Shown here one piece after another: positions 1 to 10,409 of a DNA stretch of 64,000 bases. The translations under genes were made by a program, and so were the position numbers. The notes below the pieces were generated by a model, which saw only the letters and a list, made by a program, of their open reading frames with translations, had not been told where the DNA came from and searched no databases. Source of the DNA: Bacteroidota bacterium (GTDB lineage: Bacteria > Bacteroidota > Bacteroidia > Chitinophagales > Chitinophagaceae); NCBI GenBank assembly GCA_005882315.1, contig VBAR01000002.1:372001-436000 (forward strand). The letters are read 5' to 3'. The first letter of the stretch is position 1; every line of letters begins with the position of its first letter.

Positions 1-3000
1 GTAAAGACAGTAAAGACCAATACAGGATACCAGGCGCTATCCGGAATAACAGACAATTTTACACTTCAAAACCAACAGCTATGCATCTGGAATCTTAATT
101 CAGATGGAACAGTCCAGAATGTGCGCAAACTTGTTATACCCGGGGTGCAAACCATCAGCGGTGGTTGGCATGGGCTGGCGAATGGCGATTACGTAGTTGC
201 ACAAGGAGAAAATACTATTAATTCTGATGTTCTTTTAAGTCGTGTCAGCGCAAGCGGAACCATTGCATGGACGAAGAGATTCCAGCGAACCGGCCGGCAG
301 CTGATAAATTCAATATTACCTTCGACCGATAATGGATATATCCTTACAGGCAGTAATAATAATGCAGGCACCACAAATGACAGTAGTAATGTATACCTCA
401 TGAAAATTGACAGCCTGGGTGATGCAGCCAACTGTTCTGGAATTGGAAGCACCGATGTTACTATCATGACGCCTTCCATTGCTACTGCAAATCTCAGTGT
501 AGTTCCGGGTGACCTAGTACTCACTAACCTCGTGATAACAGTTAACGTAGTGAATTATGCTGCTGTGTCCACTACCGTTTGCTCCAATTGCCAGCCTGTA
601 ACACCTGTTACCTGCGAACAATACAAACATGCCATCGCATCGTTCTATGATAAATTTGGTGCGGCACCGGGCGGTACCTGTACGACGGATTTTGTTAATC
701 ATTTTAATTATCTGTTCCAGTTAAGTCCTGCAAGGACCTACCAACAAATCGCGGACGGATATTTAGCGGCATGCGGTCAATCGCTTACTATATGTGTAAA
801 CTGTACAACACAATTCACCTGTAAGGTTGATTCCAGTTGCAGGCAGCAATTTGTAAATTACCAGTTACCATCACCGGAACGATTCCCTGAATTCTTGAAA
901 TGTGGTTCTGCTAATAACACTCATTGTTTTAGTTGCGCGGAACTCAGCACCCTGACGTCTGAGTTTAAGACACAGTTCACATCCACTTATAATGCAGCAC
1001 CGGTATTCAACAATAATGATCCGACCGATGATGAGATTGCCAGCAATATCCTGTATGAAAAATTCCTGAATTACAAGTTGGGTTTGCAGGTTGGCTGGAG
1101 AACCTATGCATCTGCTGCGAGCAGTGCGTCATGCAATCTGGCTGATTATCTAAATAACGGTAACGCTAACCAGAATGTAATTTGCGGCGATGCAAAACCC
1201 GTAAGTGATACTGCCGGGATATTTGTGCATGAGAATCCCTGTCAGCGTACACTTGAACAAGCAGAGATGATCGGGAATTCAATCTGGATCGAACGCAAAA
1301 AAAGTTTACTAAAAGATTTTGAAGCGGCTTATCGTGCAAAATGTTTTGCAATAGAAAGTACGGAGACCTTTAATGTTACTTATACCAGTAAAGAGTATCA
1401 CTATACACTGTTTTATTATGACCTGGCGAATAACCTGGTGAAAACTGTTCCGCCAAAAGGAGTAAGACCTGATTTCAGTGCAACTTATACAGACCAGGTA
1501 AAGATAGATCGTGCGAATGGCGCGTTGAATGCAAGGCCCCATGAATTTATAACACAATACCGGTATAGCAGTTTGAATAAAGTTATCGCACAGCATTCAC
1601 CTGATGCAAATGTTTCAAAGTTCTGGTATGACGTTTTAGGGAGGTTAGTCGTAAGTCAGAATGCACAACAAAGTGCAGATAATAACTACAGCTATACATT
1701 ATTTGATCTGCTTGGAAGAATTACAGAAGTAGGACAGAAGCCACAAGGTAATTTAATGACTCAGACCATCAGCCAGGATCCAACCGCTTTAGAAAACTGG
1801 ATCCTTACTACCGGGGGTACGAGAGAGCAGATCACCCATACCACCTATGATCTTGCTTATGGTGATCTTCCACCCAATTTAGCGATCCTCGATGGATTGA
1901 TCACTCAAAAAAATCTGCGTAATCGTGTAAGCTTTACAACGACCTGGAATTTTGCCACAGATCCTTTGCATCATACGGCAACATTCTATACTTACGATAT
2001 ACATGGGAATATTGATTCACTGGTACAGGATTATAAAGGTATCAGCGAAATGGATGGAACTATGAACCGCTTTAAACTATTGACCTATGCGTATGATTTT
2101 TTGAGCGGAAAGATAAATGAAGTCCATTATCAACCGGGAAAACCGGATGCGTTCCACCAACGATATAAATATGATGCTGATAATAAATTATTATTAGTTG
2201 AAACCAGCCGGGATCAAATTTTATGGGAATGCGATGCAAGGTATTTATATTATAAGTATGGCCCATTGGCGCGTGTAGAATATGGTAAGCTTCGGGTGCA
2301 GGGAATGGATTATGCTTATAACATACAAGGTTTGCTGAAAGGTGTGAACAGCACTGCAATATCTGCAGCGGGTGCGTGTGGTGCAGGTACTGTGCTTGGT
2401 ACCGCACTGATCGTGACAAACCGCTCACAATTTGACCAACCGGCAATTTACAGGGCGCAGCAATCAATAGAATTTGAGACAGGATTTGAAAGCGATTTAC
2501 CCGATGTGTTTGAAACAGAGATCAACCCTTCCGGTACTGTGTGCGATCCATCCGTAATAAGCACTGCTTATGTGCAAGGTGATATCGGTCGTGATGGAGA
2601 TGCAGGCTACGTGCAGAATGCAACTGTTGCGAGAGATGCATTTGGATTTGCACTTAATTATTTTAATAACGATTATAAACCTATTGACATCAACGTAACT
2701 CCTTTTGCTAATGGTATGCATAACCTGCCACAAAATGGAGATGGTGTAAATACAGGTGCTGAACTTTTTAACGGCAACATCGCCAGTATGCTGGTGAATG
2801 TACCGAAGCTGGGCACACTGAATGGCGGAACCGGCCTTGGACAAATTGTTTATGGATACCGGTATGACCAGTTGAACAGGATCGTGGGTATGAATGCCTA
2901 TAGTGGTTTTAATAACAATAACAACACTTTTACTCCAACAACAATGCAGGATTATCGTGAACGGGTGAGTTATGACCCCAATGGAAATATCTTAACCTAT

Positions 3001-4833
3001 CAACGAAATGGCAACAGCAGTGCAGGCAATGTAAGTATGGATGATATGAACTATGATTATTATGTGAACACTAACCGACTGAAAAAAGTGAGTGACATAG
3101 TGCCCGATGCCAACTATGGTAATGATATAGATGACCAGCCCGCACCCAATAACTACACTTATGACCTGATCGGAAACCTTATTGCCGATGATGCAGAGGG
3201 GATCAACAGCATACAATGGACAATTTACGGGAAGATAAAAAGTATCACTAAAGGTAATGGTACCACTATTACCTATACTTATAATACAACCGGCAACCGT
3301 ATAGCAAAAACGATCAACCCTGGCGCGGGTGGAGTCGTTAAGACGATGATCTATGTAAGGGACGCCAGCGGAAATGTAGTAAGCATTTATGAAAAGGAAA
3401 ATGCACAGGCAATTGTGCAAACTGAAAACCATTTATACGGAAGCAGTCGTATTGGCATGATAACGAAATTAACTGTAGCCGCAAGTCCCGTGACACTTAC
3501 CGGGGGCTTTACAGGGGGTACGGTGAGCATATTTACCCGTAATGAAAGACAATTCGAATTATGCAATCATTTGGGTAATGTCCTGGTAACAGTGAGCGAC
3601 AAAAAGTTACAAGTTGATGAAGATGCAAATGGTGTCGTTAATTATTATACTGCAGATGTAATTACTGCAAATGATTATTATCCTTTTGGGATGTTGCAAC
3701 CCGGGCGCAGTTACAAAGGTAGTGATGCTTACAGGTATGGATTTAATGGAAAGGAGAATGACAATGAAGTGAAAGGGATTGAAGGTAGTCAGCAAGATTA
3801 TGGAATGCGAATTTATGATCCAAGATTAGGAAAATTCCTGAGTGTGGATCCGCTGACAAGAAAATATCCATGGTACAGTCCTTATCAATTTGCCGGAAAT
3901 AAACCGATCCAGTTCATTGACCTGGATGGTGGAGAGGAGACCCGATCTCCTGGTGGTTATGCTATTTCAGATAATAAAATTCCAAGAAAAGGTGCCTGGT
4001 TAATGAAGACCCCGGATGTTGGAGTGAATAATAATTGGGAAGGCGAAGCAGTACTTCCTGCTCACGGTGTATATAAATTTGATATCATAGATGACCATGG
4101 ACAGGTATTCACGGTATACAGGGGTGATGTTCTCAAGTTCTATATTGACCGACCCTATTATGAATCTCAATATTATTATTTGAGTTCCGATCATGATCAT
4201 CCACAATCTGCCGGTAAAGCTTATTCTACTTATAATTATGAAGGTCATAGAAAGGAGTTCATCGGTTCACTTGTCCCTTTTGAAACACAAGGGCAGATCG
4301 ATAAGGCTAACGGGAATACAATTGCCAATATTTTTGGGGCATTACCGATCGTTGGGATTGGGACCGTTTTTGCCGCCCCGGTTTTAATTGCGAATACGCC
4401 CATGGCGCTTCGCCTCTCGTGGCAAGGATTAAGATATGTGGGCAGAGGTCTAGCAAATGAGGCGTCGCTGTTCAAATACATTCCCAAAAAATATTTGTAT
4501 AAAGCAGGAGAATTTGCGACCAACATGGTGATACAAGTCGCTGTTAACGGCAAAGACGCAGATGTATATGATGCGGCGATGACTACGATCAATCCCTGGG
4601 TCGCATTATTTACAAACCCACTAATTAATGCACCAATTTCTGGAAATGTGACAATTACTAAGGAAGCACCATTGACTATATTTAGAAAATATGCAACAAG
4701 TGCGCCCTTCTTCATGCTTGGTCGAACCATGGAAAACCTGGGTACAAAAACACCGAGTTCAGAGTATTTATTAAATTCAGCGGAAGAAGCAACACAAAAA
4801 GCCTTAGAAGAAAAAGAAGATAAAAAAAATTAA
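1..4833 (+). CDS. RHS/YD-repeat protein, 5' end cut by window edge
   Basis: The reading frame is open from base 1, so the GTG at 121 is only the first possible start inside the window and the real gene begins upstream. A Cys-rich stretch (about residues 100-350 counted from 121) is followed by many YD repeats such as YDLIGNL and YDQLNRI. The RHS core signature lies near residues 1235-1275 (DPRLGKFLSVDPL, then YQFAGNKPIQFIDLDGG). The last ~290 residues are unrelated to the repeats and include a hydrophobic stretch (IFGALPIVGIGTVFAAPVLI). In polymorphic RHS proteins this is the position of a variable effector domain released from the RHS shell, but I recognise no toxin fold or catalytic motif here. 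No obvious immunity gene follows on the same strand. The repeat family is certain; the effector role is inferred. Confidence 0.93.
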   Translation, partial: VKTVKTNTGYQALSGITDNFTLQNQQLCIWNLNSDGTVQNVRKLVIPGVQTISGGWHGLANGDYVVAQGENTINSDVLLSRVSASGTIAWTKRFQRTGRQLINSILPSTDNGYILTGSNNNAGTTNDSSNVYLMKIDSLGDAANCSGIGSTDVTIMTPSIATANLSVVPGDLVLTNLVITVNVVNYAAVSTTVCSNCQPVTPVTCEQYKHAIASFYDKFGAAPGGTCTTDFVNHFNYLFQLSPARTYQQIADGYLAACGQSLTICVNCTTQFTCKVDSSCRQQFVNYQLPSPERFPEFLKCGSANNTHCFSCAELSTLTSEFKTQFTSTYNAAPVFNNNDPTDDEIASNILYEKFLNYKLGLQVGWRTYASAASSASCNLADYLNNGNANQNVICGDAKPVSDTAGIFVHENPCQRTLEQAEMIGNSIWIERKKSLLKDFEAAYRAKCFAIESTETFNVTYTSKEYHYTLFYYDLANNLVKTVPPKGVRPDFSATYTDQVKIDRANGALNARPHEFITQYRYSSLNKVIAQHSPDANVSKFWYDVLGRLVVSQNAQQSADNNYSYTLFDLLGRITEVGQKPQGNLMTQTISQDPTALENWILTTGGTREQITHTTYDLAYGDLPPNLAILDGLITQKNLRNRVSFTTTWNFATDPLHHTATFYTYDIHGNIDSLVQDYKGISEMDGTMNRFKLLTYAYDFLSGKINEVHYQPGKPDAFHQRYKYDADNKLLLVETSRDQILWECDARYLYYKYGPLARVEYGKLRVQGMDYAYNIQGLLKGVNSTAISAAGACGAGTVLGTALIVTNRSQFDQPAIYRAQQSIEFETGFESDLPDVFETEINPSGTVCDPSVISTAYVQGDIGRDGDAGYVQNATVARDAFGFALNYFNNDYKPIDINVTPFANGMHNLPQNGDGVNTGAELFNGNIASMLVNVPKLGTLNGGTGLGQIVYGYRYDQLNRIVGMNAYSGFNNNNNTFTPTTMQDYRERVSYDPNGNILTYQRNGNSSAGNVSMDDMNYDYYVNTNRLKKVSDIVPDANYGNDIDDQPAPNNYTYDLIGNLIADDAEGINSIQWTIYGKIKSITKGNGTTITYTYNTTGNRIAKTINPGAGGVVKTMIYVRDASGNVVSIYEKENAQAIVQTENHLYGSSRIGMITKLTVAASPVTLTGGFTGGTVSIFTRNERQFELCNHLGNVLVTVSDKKLQVDEDANGVVNYYTADVITANDYYPFGMLQPGRSYKGSDAYRYGFNGKENDNEVKGIEGSQQDYGMRIYDPRLGKFLSVDPLTRKYPWYSPYQFAGNKPIQFIDLDGGEETRSPGGYAISDNKIPRKGAWLMKTPDVGVNNNWEGEAVLPAHGVYKFDIIDDHGQVFTVYRGDVLKFYIDRPYYESQYYYLSSDHDHPQSAGKAYSTYNYEGHRKEFIGSLVPFETQGQIDKANGNTIANIFGALPIVGIGTVFAAPVLIANTPMALRLSWQGLRYVGRGLANEASLFKYIPKKYLYKAGEFATNMVIQVAVNGKDADVYDAAMTTINPWVALFTNPLINAPISGNVTITKEAPLTIFRKYATSAPFFMLGRTMENLGTKTPSSEYLLNSAEEATQKALEEKEDKKN

Positions 4834-4879
4834 AAAGATGCAAACAGTAAACTCAATCTGGTAGAACCCGATTTATGTG

Positions 4880-5299
4880 TTATAAATCCACCGGAAAATC
4901 AATCTTCACTTTGGTTCCGGTGGATTCACCCTTATTATTTGTAAGGTCTTCGATGTTTAATACAATACTTGCTTCGTAGATCTTATTGAAGGTTTCAATC
5001 CGGTTGATTGTTATCTCCATTCCTTTAGAATCATATTCCTGATCCGCCTGGATCTTCAGGAACTGTGCACCTTTTCTTCCAATGCAGTTGTCTTCCACTA
5101 CACAAGGTAAGCTCCCGTTTTTTGAAACGGTGATCTTTACCAGGCCATCATTCTTTTCGTGAATACCATGTTTGATGCTGTTTTCAACAAAAGGCTGGAG
5201 TATCATTCCGGGAATATGTGTTTCTTCTTTATCAAAATTCTCAGCCACTGAAATACTATATTGAAAGTTATTGCGCTCCTGCAAGCAGTAATCATGCAT
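4880..5299 (-). pseudogene. remnant of a LytS-type sensor histidine kinase (ATPase end only)
   Basis: The ORF encodes only the C-terminal HATPase part of a LytS/YehU-type kinase: the N-box region (MILQPFVENSIKHGI), a degenerate G1 box (VEDNCIGR, where the family has DNG) and the STGTKVKIDFP end. The PHFIFN histidine region, transmembrane segments and sensor are absent. The frame stays open a little upstream of the ATG but does not resemble a kinase there. With Cys in place of the G-box Gly it is unlikely to bind ATP normally. It lies in the opposite orientation to the intact kinase at 6103 and is best read as a decayed duplicate. An inverted repeat (AATCCACCGGAA / TTCCGGTGGATT, 4885-4926) lies at its 3' end. 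Confidence 0.7.
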
Positions 5300-6102
5300 A
5301 GCATAATGGCTGCATAAACGAATAGCAAAGAATCCTGATCCAGTAAAGGGAAAAGCGATTAACTCTCATAAGTCAATTGCAGATTTGTTGCTTGTTAACT
5401 CTCAATTACATTTTTGGAATGTTATTGAGATAGTGGTTCTTCCAAGGCTGGATAAAATTAACAGCACCTAATAATCATTGAATACTGCTAATGTGATATG
5501 TAATAGTACCATGCTTTCTTTTACAAATTCATAATAAAAGAAAAATTGTTTTAGGGTTTCCAGCACAATACAATTCAATTGCTGTTGCAGAAAATACTGA
5601 ACAACACGATCAGATACATATGAATGTCTTTAAAAAAAAATGAAAAATTCAAAGTACTCCTACTAAACGAGACCGATCAACCAATAAAAACTATTGCATA
5701 TATTAATAGTAAAACGTCAGAACAATATTCAATTCACAAAAAAAGGAAAATATTTATTAAGAGGTACGAAAATTTTCAGAATGAAAGATCATTTAATACA
5801 TGAAATAGATCTCGAAAGTTTTCTTACTTGTTTTTATTTTGATCCTAACATTATAACCAAATGTAAAAGAACTTTAATTGTTATTGAGTGAATTGTATAG
5901 GCGATTGGATCCCGGCTTCAGGAAGGAATTGGTGCAAAGAATTCTAAGTACTGAAACTACATTTGTTCAAACTTTAGTTTTAAAAAATAAAATGTAACTG
6001 CGTTAAAAAAGATGTTAGGTGTACTAATGGGCTATTAAGTGTTCAGGGAATTTAGAAAATTCAATTTACTTCGTATCTTATTGTCCTAACTGCTGCACAC
6101 AC
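5300..6102. other. intergenic region without recognisable genes
   Basis: About 800 AT-rich bases separate the kinase remnant from the intact kinase gene. A 65-codon ORF at 5694-5891 (+) resembles no family I know and has no supporting context. I see no tRNA, no strong hairpin with a T-run and no transposon ends. The region is probably decayed sequence plus the promoter of the kinase at 6103. Confidence 0.5.
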
Positions 6103-9003
6103 ATGTTTAAGAAAGTCTGCCTGTTTTTATTATTGATATTCTGCCAGGCCGTTTCTGGTCAAAATTTCAGTTATACACGTTATGATATTAAAGATGGCCT
6201 GGCCGGAAGCAATGTGTACGCTGCTATCCAGGATAAGCAAGGTTTTATATGGTTTGCAACTGAAACCGGATTGAGCCGTTTTGATGGGGTGCATTTTAAA
6301 AACTTCACTACTGAGGAAGGATTACCTGATAATGAGATCCTAAACATGTTTTGTGATTCAAAAGGACGATTATGGCTTCTCCCTTTTCGCAAATCACTTT
6401 GTTATTATTACAATGGAAAACTTCATACTCAGAAAAACGATAGCTTGCTGAAAAGAATCAGGATCACGGATAATATTTTTTTTATCGCAGAAGATAAGAA
6501 TGGTACCGTGGCTATCGGGGAGTTGTCAAAAATTCATTTAATAAAAGGTTCATCGGTTCGTGAAATTGAACTACAACGAAGAGTTACCTATATAACCGCA
6601 ATGGCCTGCGATAGTTCCGGAATTATTCGTGTAAACATACGGTCTTATCAACAGGATACGATTTACATGCTTTCTGATAATAAATTGATCGCGAAAACAT
6701 CGCTTTCTTCAGGAAATCGTGTTTATAATATGGCGCTGGGAAAGTCTTTTTTAGTTACCAAAGAGGCAGGCAGAACAGACTTTAAATCTTTTTCCGGCGA
6801 TTCAAGATCACTTAATCAACTAAAGATCCATATCAATTTTTCCATTTTATCTGATAGCCTTTTTAGTGATAATACACATGATGGTTCATTTGTCTATAAT
6901 TGTAACAATCCGTTTTATAACATACATTACTTACCTGGCAAAACAGTTTCGTCTGTCTATAAGGATAATGAACAGAATCTGTGGTTTTGTACACAACGTG
7001 AAGGCGTTTATAAATTAAATTCTCCGTTCGTTTATGGACAAACTGTTAAAGATCCCAGTGGTAAACTTCTGGGCGTATATTCTCTGCTGAAGAATAATGG
7101 TATTGTCTGGATAGGTACTGAAGAAGGATACATTTTTAGCCTGCAACCTTCAACCGGGAAAATAAATAAAGAACCTTATACGAAAGGCCTGACCGGTAAT
7201 CCAAGAAATTCATTACGGGTTTTATTAAAGACAAAAAAAGGAGAATTGGTATTAGGACTGCAGGGATATGTAAAAAAAACTAACTCTATAAATTATAAAA
7301 CAGAAGGGTCTTTGAAAGACCTGGCAAATGCATATGATAATAATATAATTGTAAGCACATCGAGTGGCATGTGGGTAATTGATGGAATGACATTGAAAGA
7401 ATCTGATACCTTATGGCAGGGACGCACCACAGCGGGTTATTATAGTGATGGCATTTATTATATAGGCACATTGGAAGGATTGTACCTTGCAACGAGGGAC
7501 AAACAAATAAAATATGCCGGAGAAAAAGATTCTTTACTCAGAAACAGAATCGCTGCAATCCGGCAGTCAAAGGATGGAACATTCTGGATCGCTACTTATG
7601 ATAAGGGAATTTTAATTTATAAGAATTCTAAATTGATCGACCAAATTTCCAAAAAGAATGGTTTAAGCAGCAATATTTGCCGAACTCTTTTTATTCATGG
7701 TAATAATCTTTGGGTAGGAACAGATAATGGCCTTAATAAAGTTAATATTGGTGACAAAGACTATCCCATTATTAAATATACAACAGCAGATGGACTGATC
7801 TCGAACAGTATCAATACTGTAGTTGCGGACGACTCATTAGTATACGTCGGTACGCCTGAGGGAATCAGTTATTTTGATGACAAAAAAATTTCACCACAAG
7901 CATCTTGTGTTTTACGGATTACCGATATTTCTGCTGCCGGTAATTCTTTGGAAGTTGATGTTGTTTCAGGAAAATACAAAGCACTTGCTTTAGCAAGAAA
8001 GGAGAATAATATCCGGTTTGAATTTGCCGGTATCTCTTATCGCTCTGGCGGAGAGATGAGTTACCGTTATAAATTGATCGGACTTGATACAGGCTGGCAT
8101 GCTACTAAGGAAAATTTCCTTAATTATCCAACTCTTTCTCCCGGAGACTATGTTATGGAGATACAGGCGATCAATAAATTTGGAATCGGAAGTGATGTAA
8201 TACGGGTTCCTTTTACAATAAATAAGTATTGGTGGGAAAAAATATGGGTAGGGGGTTTATTGATTTTACTCTTAGCAGGCATTTTATATTTAGTAGTTAG
8301 TTGGCGCATCCGGCGAATCAGAAAACGAGAAAATGAAAAAAATCAACTACTTGAACAAGCAGTATTGATGGAGCATATGGCTTTGAAGGCACAAATGAAT
8401 CCACATTTTATTTTTAATAGCCTTAATTCAATTCAACAATACGTTGTCGATAAAGATGTTGTTGGGGCTAACAGATACCTGGCTGCCTTTTCACGTTTAA
8501 TAAGACTAACCCTGGATAATTCGTCTAAATCAGCTATTTCCATTGCGGAAGAAATAAAATACCTGTCACAATATCTTGAACTGGAAATGATGCGAACGGA
8601 TAATAAGTTCTCTTACACCATAAATATCCCTGAGGAAATTCTTGAAAGCGATCACACCATTTCACCGATGCTTTTACAGCCATTTATTGAGAACAGCATA
8701 CGGCATGGAATACTCTATCGCAAAGATTCAGAAGGACATATCCATGTTAAGATCAAGCAATATGAAAATGGCCTTCGGTTTACAATAGAAGACAATGGAG
8801 TTGGGCGGGAACAATCAGCGTTTTATAAAAGTAAGACACCTATAAAGTACCAGTCTAAAGGAATTGTGTTGACCAAACAACGTGTTGACCTGATAAATAG
8901 AAACAAAACCGAGAAAGTTAAGATATGCATCACGGATATTAAAAATGAAATAGGTGCCATTGAAGGTACCCGTGTTATACTTGATTATCCACATTCTAAC
9001 TAA
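6103..9003 (+). CDS. propeller-sensor LytS-type histidine kinase
   Basis: This 966-residue membrane sensor kinase has a signal peptide (to about residue 19). A periplasmic two-component-regulator propeller follows, with repeats such as DKQGFIWFATETGLSRFDG and NNLWVGTDNGLNKV. Then come a Y_Y_Y-type beta-sandwich (around 640-705), one transmembrane helix (about 710-734), and a cytoplasmic His_kinase/HATPase module with NPHFIFN (His768), the N-box near 856 and EDNGVGR near 896. Such kinases sense ligands in the periplasm and phosphorylate a LytTR response regulator. The partner gene starts 12 nt downstream. Unlike the hybrid kinases of many polysaccharide loci, this protein has no receiver or AraC domain. 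The ligand is unknown and no target gene is obvious nearby. Confidence 0.93.
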   Translation: MFKKVCLFLLLIFCQAVSGQNFSYTRYDIKDGLAGSNVYAAIQDKQGFIWFATETGLSRFDGVHFKNFTTEEGLPDNEILNMFCDSKGRLWLLPFRKSLCYYYNGKLHTQKNDSLLKRIRITDNIFFIAEDKNGTVAIGELSKIHLIKGSSVREIELQRRVTYITAMACDSSGIIRVNIRSYQQDTIYMLSDNKLIAKTSLSSGNRVYNMALGKSFLVTKEAGRTDFKSFSGDSRSLNQLKIHINFSILSDSLFSDNTHDGSFVYNCNNPFYNIHYLPGKTVSSVYKDNEQNLWFCTQREGVYKLNSPFVYGQTVKDPSGKLLGVYSLLKNNGIVWIGTEEGYIFSLQPSTGKINKEPYTKGLTGNPRNSLRVLLKTKKGELVLGLQGYVKKTNSINYKTEGSLKDLANAYDNNIIVSTSSGMWVIDGMTLKESDTLWQGRTTAGYYSDGIYYIGTLEGLYLATRDKQIKYAGEKDSLLRNRIAAIRQSKDGTFWIATYDKGILIYKNSKLIDQISKKNGLSSNICRTLFIHGNNLWVGTDNGLNKVNIGDKDYPIIKYTTADGLISNSINTVVADDSLVYVGTPEGISYFDDKKISPQASCVLRITDISAAGNSLEVDVVSGKYKALALARKENNIRFEFAGISYRSGGEMSYRYKLIGLDTGWHATKENFLNYPTLSPGDYVMEIQAINKFGIGSDVIRVPFTINKYWWEKIWVGGLLILLLAGILYLVVSWRIRRIRKRENEKNQLLEQAVLMEHMALKAQMNPHFIFNSLNSIQQYVVDKDVVGANRYLAAFSRLIRLTLDNSSKSAISIAEEIKYLSQYLELEMMRTDNKFSYTINIPEEILESDHTISPMLLQPFIENSIRHGILYRKDSEGHIHVKIKQYENGLRFTIEDNGVGREQSAFYKSKTPIKYQSKGIVLTKQRVDLINRNKTEKVKICITDIKNEIGAIEGTRVILDYPHSN

Positions 9004-9015
9004 TAACTATAATTT

Positions 9016-9768
9016 ATGATGAAAGCTGTAATAATTGATGATGATAAAAAGAATATTTCCATTCTCAAATCATTATTCGAACAATTGACTTTGCGAATTG
9101 AAGTCGCAGGAGAAGCAGGTAGCGCTGACGAAGCGGGAATACTTATACCACAGTTAAAACCAGATCTCGTCTTTTTGGACATCGAAATGCCATATGGCAA
9201 TGCATTCGATCTGCTTGATCAATTAATGCCAGTTGATTTTGAGATCATTTTTATCACTGCTTTTGATGAATATACTTTGAAGGCATTTCGCTATTCAGCT
9301 CTTGACTATTTATTAAAACCGGTCGATATAGATGAACTAGATAATGCAGTAAAAAGAGCAGAAGCCAGGATCGGTCTAAAAAACATCAATACGCAACTTT
9401 CAAACTTGTTCTATAATATTAATACGACACTTTTATCAACAGGCAAAATTGCAATGCCGGTAAAAGATGGTTTTGATTTTGTTAACCTGGATGAAATAAT
9501 AAGCTGCCATGCTGAAAACAATTATACTATTGTTAGTACTAATTCAGGCAAAAAATATACATGTTCTAAAACGATAAAAGAATATGAAGAGTTGTTGCCA
9601 GCCCGTACTTTTTTTCGTATTCATCATTCCTGGATCGTGAATGCAAACCTAATCCGTAAATATCATAAGGAAGGGCGAAGCGGATATGTTGAGCTAACAG
9701 GTGGAGCGACAATCCCAGTAGCTTATCGAAGAAAGGATGATTTCCTGGCGAAGTTTGGGTTTTCGTGA
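9016..9768 (+). CDS. LytTR-family response regulator
   Basis: This 250-residue two-domain regulator has an N-terminal receiver with the acidic cluster IDDD (residues 7-10), phospho-acceptor Asp55 (LDIEMP), the ITAFDEY switch region and LKPVD with the conserved Lys. A LytTR DNA-binding domain follows (about 150-250, including the FFRIHHSWIVN signature). It lies 12 nt behind the propeller kinase and is almost certainly its cognate partner. The start may be ATG 9016 or ATG 9019. LytTR proteins bind direct repeats upstream of target genes, but I found no convincing target site in the window. Confidence 0.95.
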   Translation: MMKAVIIDDDKKNISILKSLFEQLTLRIEVAGEAGSADEAGILIPQLKPDLVFLDIEMPYGNAFDLLDQLMPVDFEIIFITAFDEYTLKAFRYSALDYLLKPVDIDELDNAVKRAEARIGLKNINTQLSNLFYNINTTLLSTGKIAMPVKDGFDFVNLDEIISCHAENNYTIVSTNSGKKYTCSKTIKEYEELLPARTFFRIHHSWIVNANLIRKYHKEGRSGYVELTGGATIPVAYRRKDDFLAKFGFS

Positions 9769-9910
9769 AAATAATTTTTTAAAAAGTAATGAGGATATCT
9801 GAGGATACAGAACAACCGTAGTAATACGGGAAGTTAAAGTTCATACAAGACTTCTTCACCGGCTTAAGAAAACGTTTTACCTTTAGTATCACTTAAATCG
9901 AACCATAATT

Positions 9911-10285
9911 ATGCAGCGAATCATTTTGCTATTTTGTTCCCTGTTCTTGTGCCTGTCCTCAATCTATTCCCAGGATACAATTAAGCTTGAAGATGCAAAA
10001 AACAAAGTTGGGGATAGCGTTACTGTTTGCGGCAAAGTATTTAATGCCCGGTTTGTATCCAATGCCACTAATGAACCCACATTTTTAAATATCGGGGCCG
10101 CTTATCCAAACCAGTTATTGACGGTTGTGATATGGGGAGATATCAGAAAACAATTTAACGGAAACCCCGAGGATATTTTCCTGAACAAAGAAATATGTAT
10201 AACAGGAAAGATCGAACTCTATAAAGAGAAGCCACAAATTGTTATTAAGAACAAATCACAAATTTCCTGTTCCAATTGTAATTGA
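9911..10285 (+). CDS. small secreted OB-fold-like protein
   Basis: This 124-residue protein has a clear signal peptide (about 1-20, ending SIYSQ). The rest (AKNKVGDSVTVCGKV, then TFLNIGAAYPNQLLTVVIW, then ICITGKIELYKEKPQIVIKN) follows the pattern of secreted OB-fold proteins of the tRNA-anti/nucleic-acid-binding type: strand, GKV turn, FLNIG, and a terminal GKIxxYKxxPQIxI strand. Cysteines at the end (CSNC) could form a disulfide. A candidate -7 box, TACCTTTA, lies at 9878-9885. The gene stands alone, and neither a ligand nor a function can be inferred. Confidence 0.65.
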   Translation: MQRIILLFCSLFLCLSSIYSQDTIKLEDAKNKVGDSVTVCGKVFNARFVSNATNEPTFLNIGAAYPNQLLTVVIWGDIRKQFNGNPEDIFLNKEICITGKIELYKEKPQIVIKNKSQISCSNCN

Positions 10286-10409
10286 TAATCAAATTGCATC
10301 GGAACAACGCATGGACAAATGAAATGTTATCACCAAAATTATGATACCTCAAACTGTCCAAATTCTGCCTTTTTAGAACAAGATGAAATATCATTAATAT
10401 ATAATACGT

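Noticed and set aside
4245-4730. 161-codon minus-strand ORF inside the RHS gene
   Set aside because: Antisense shadow of the RHS C-terminal region. No start context or family.
4885-4926. 12-bp inverted repeat as terminator of the RHS gene
   Set aside because: The loop is long, there is no T-run and it falls in the 3' coding end of the kinase remnant. A role as terminator is not supported.
5694-5891. 65-codon ORF between kinase remnant and kinase
   Set aside because: No family resemblance, odd composition and no context. AT-rich chance ORF.
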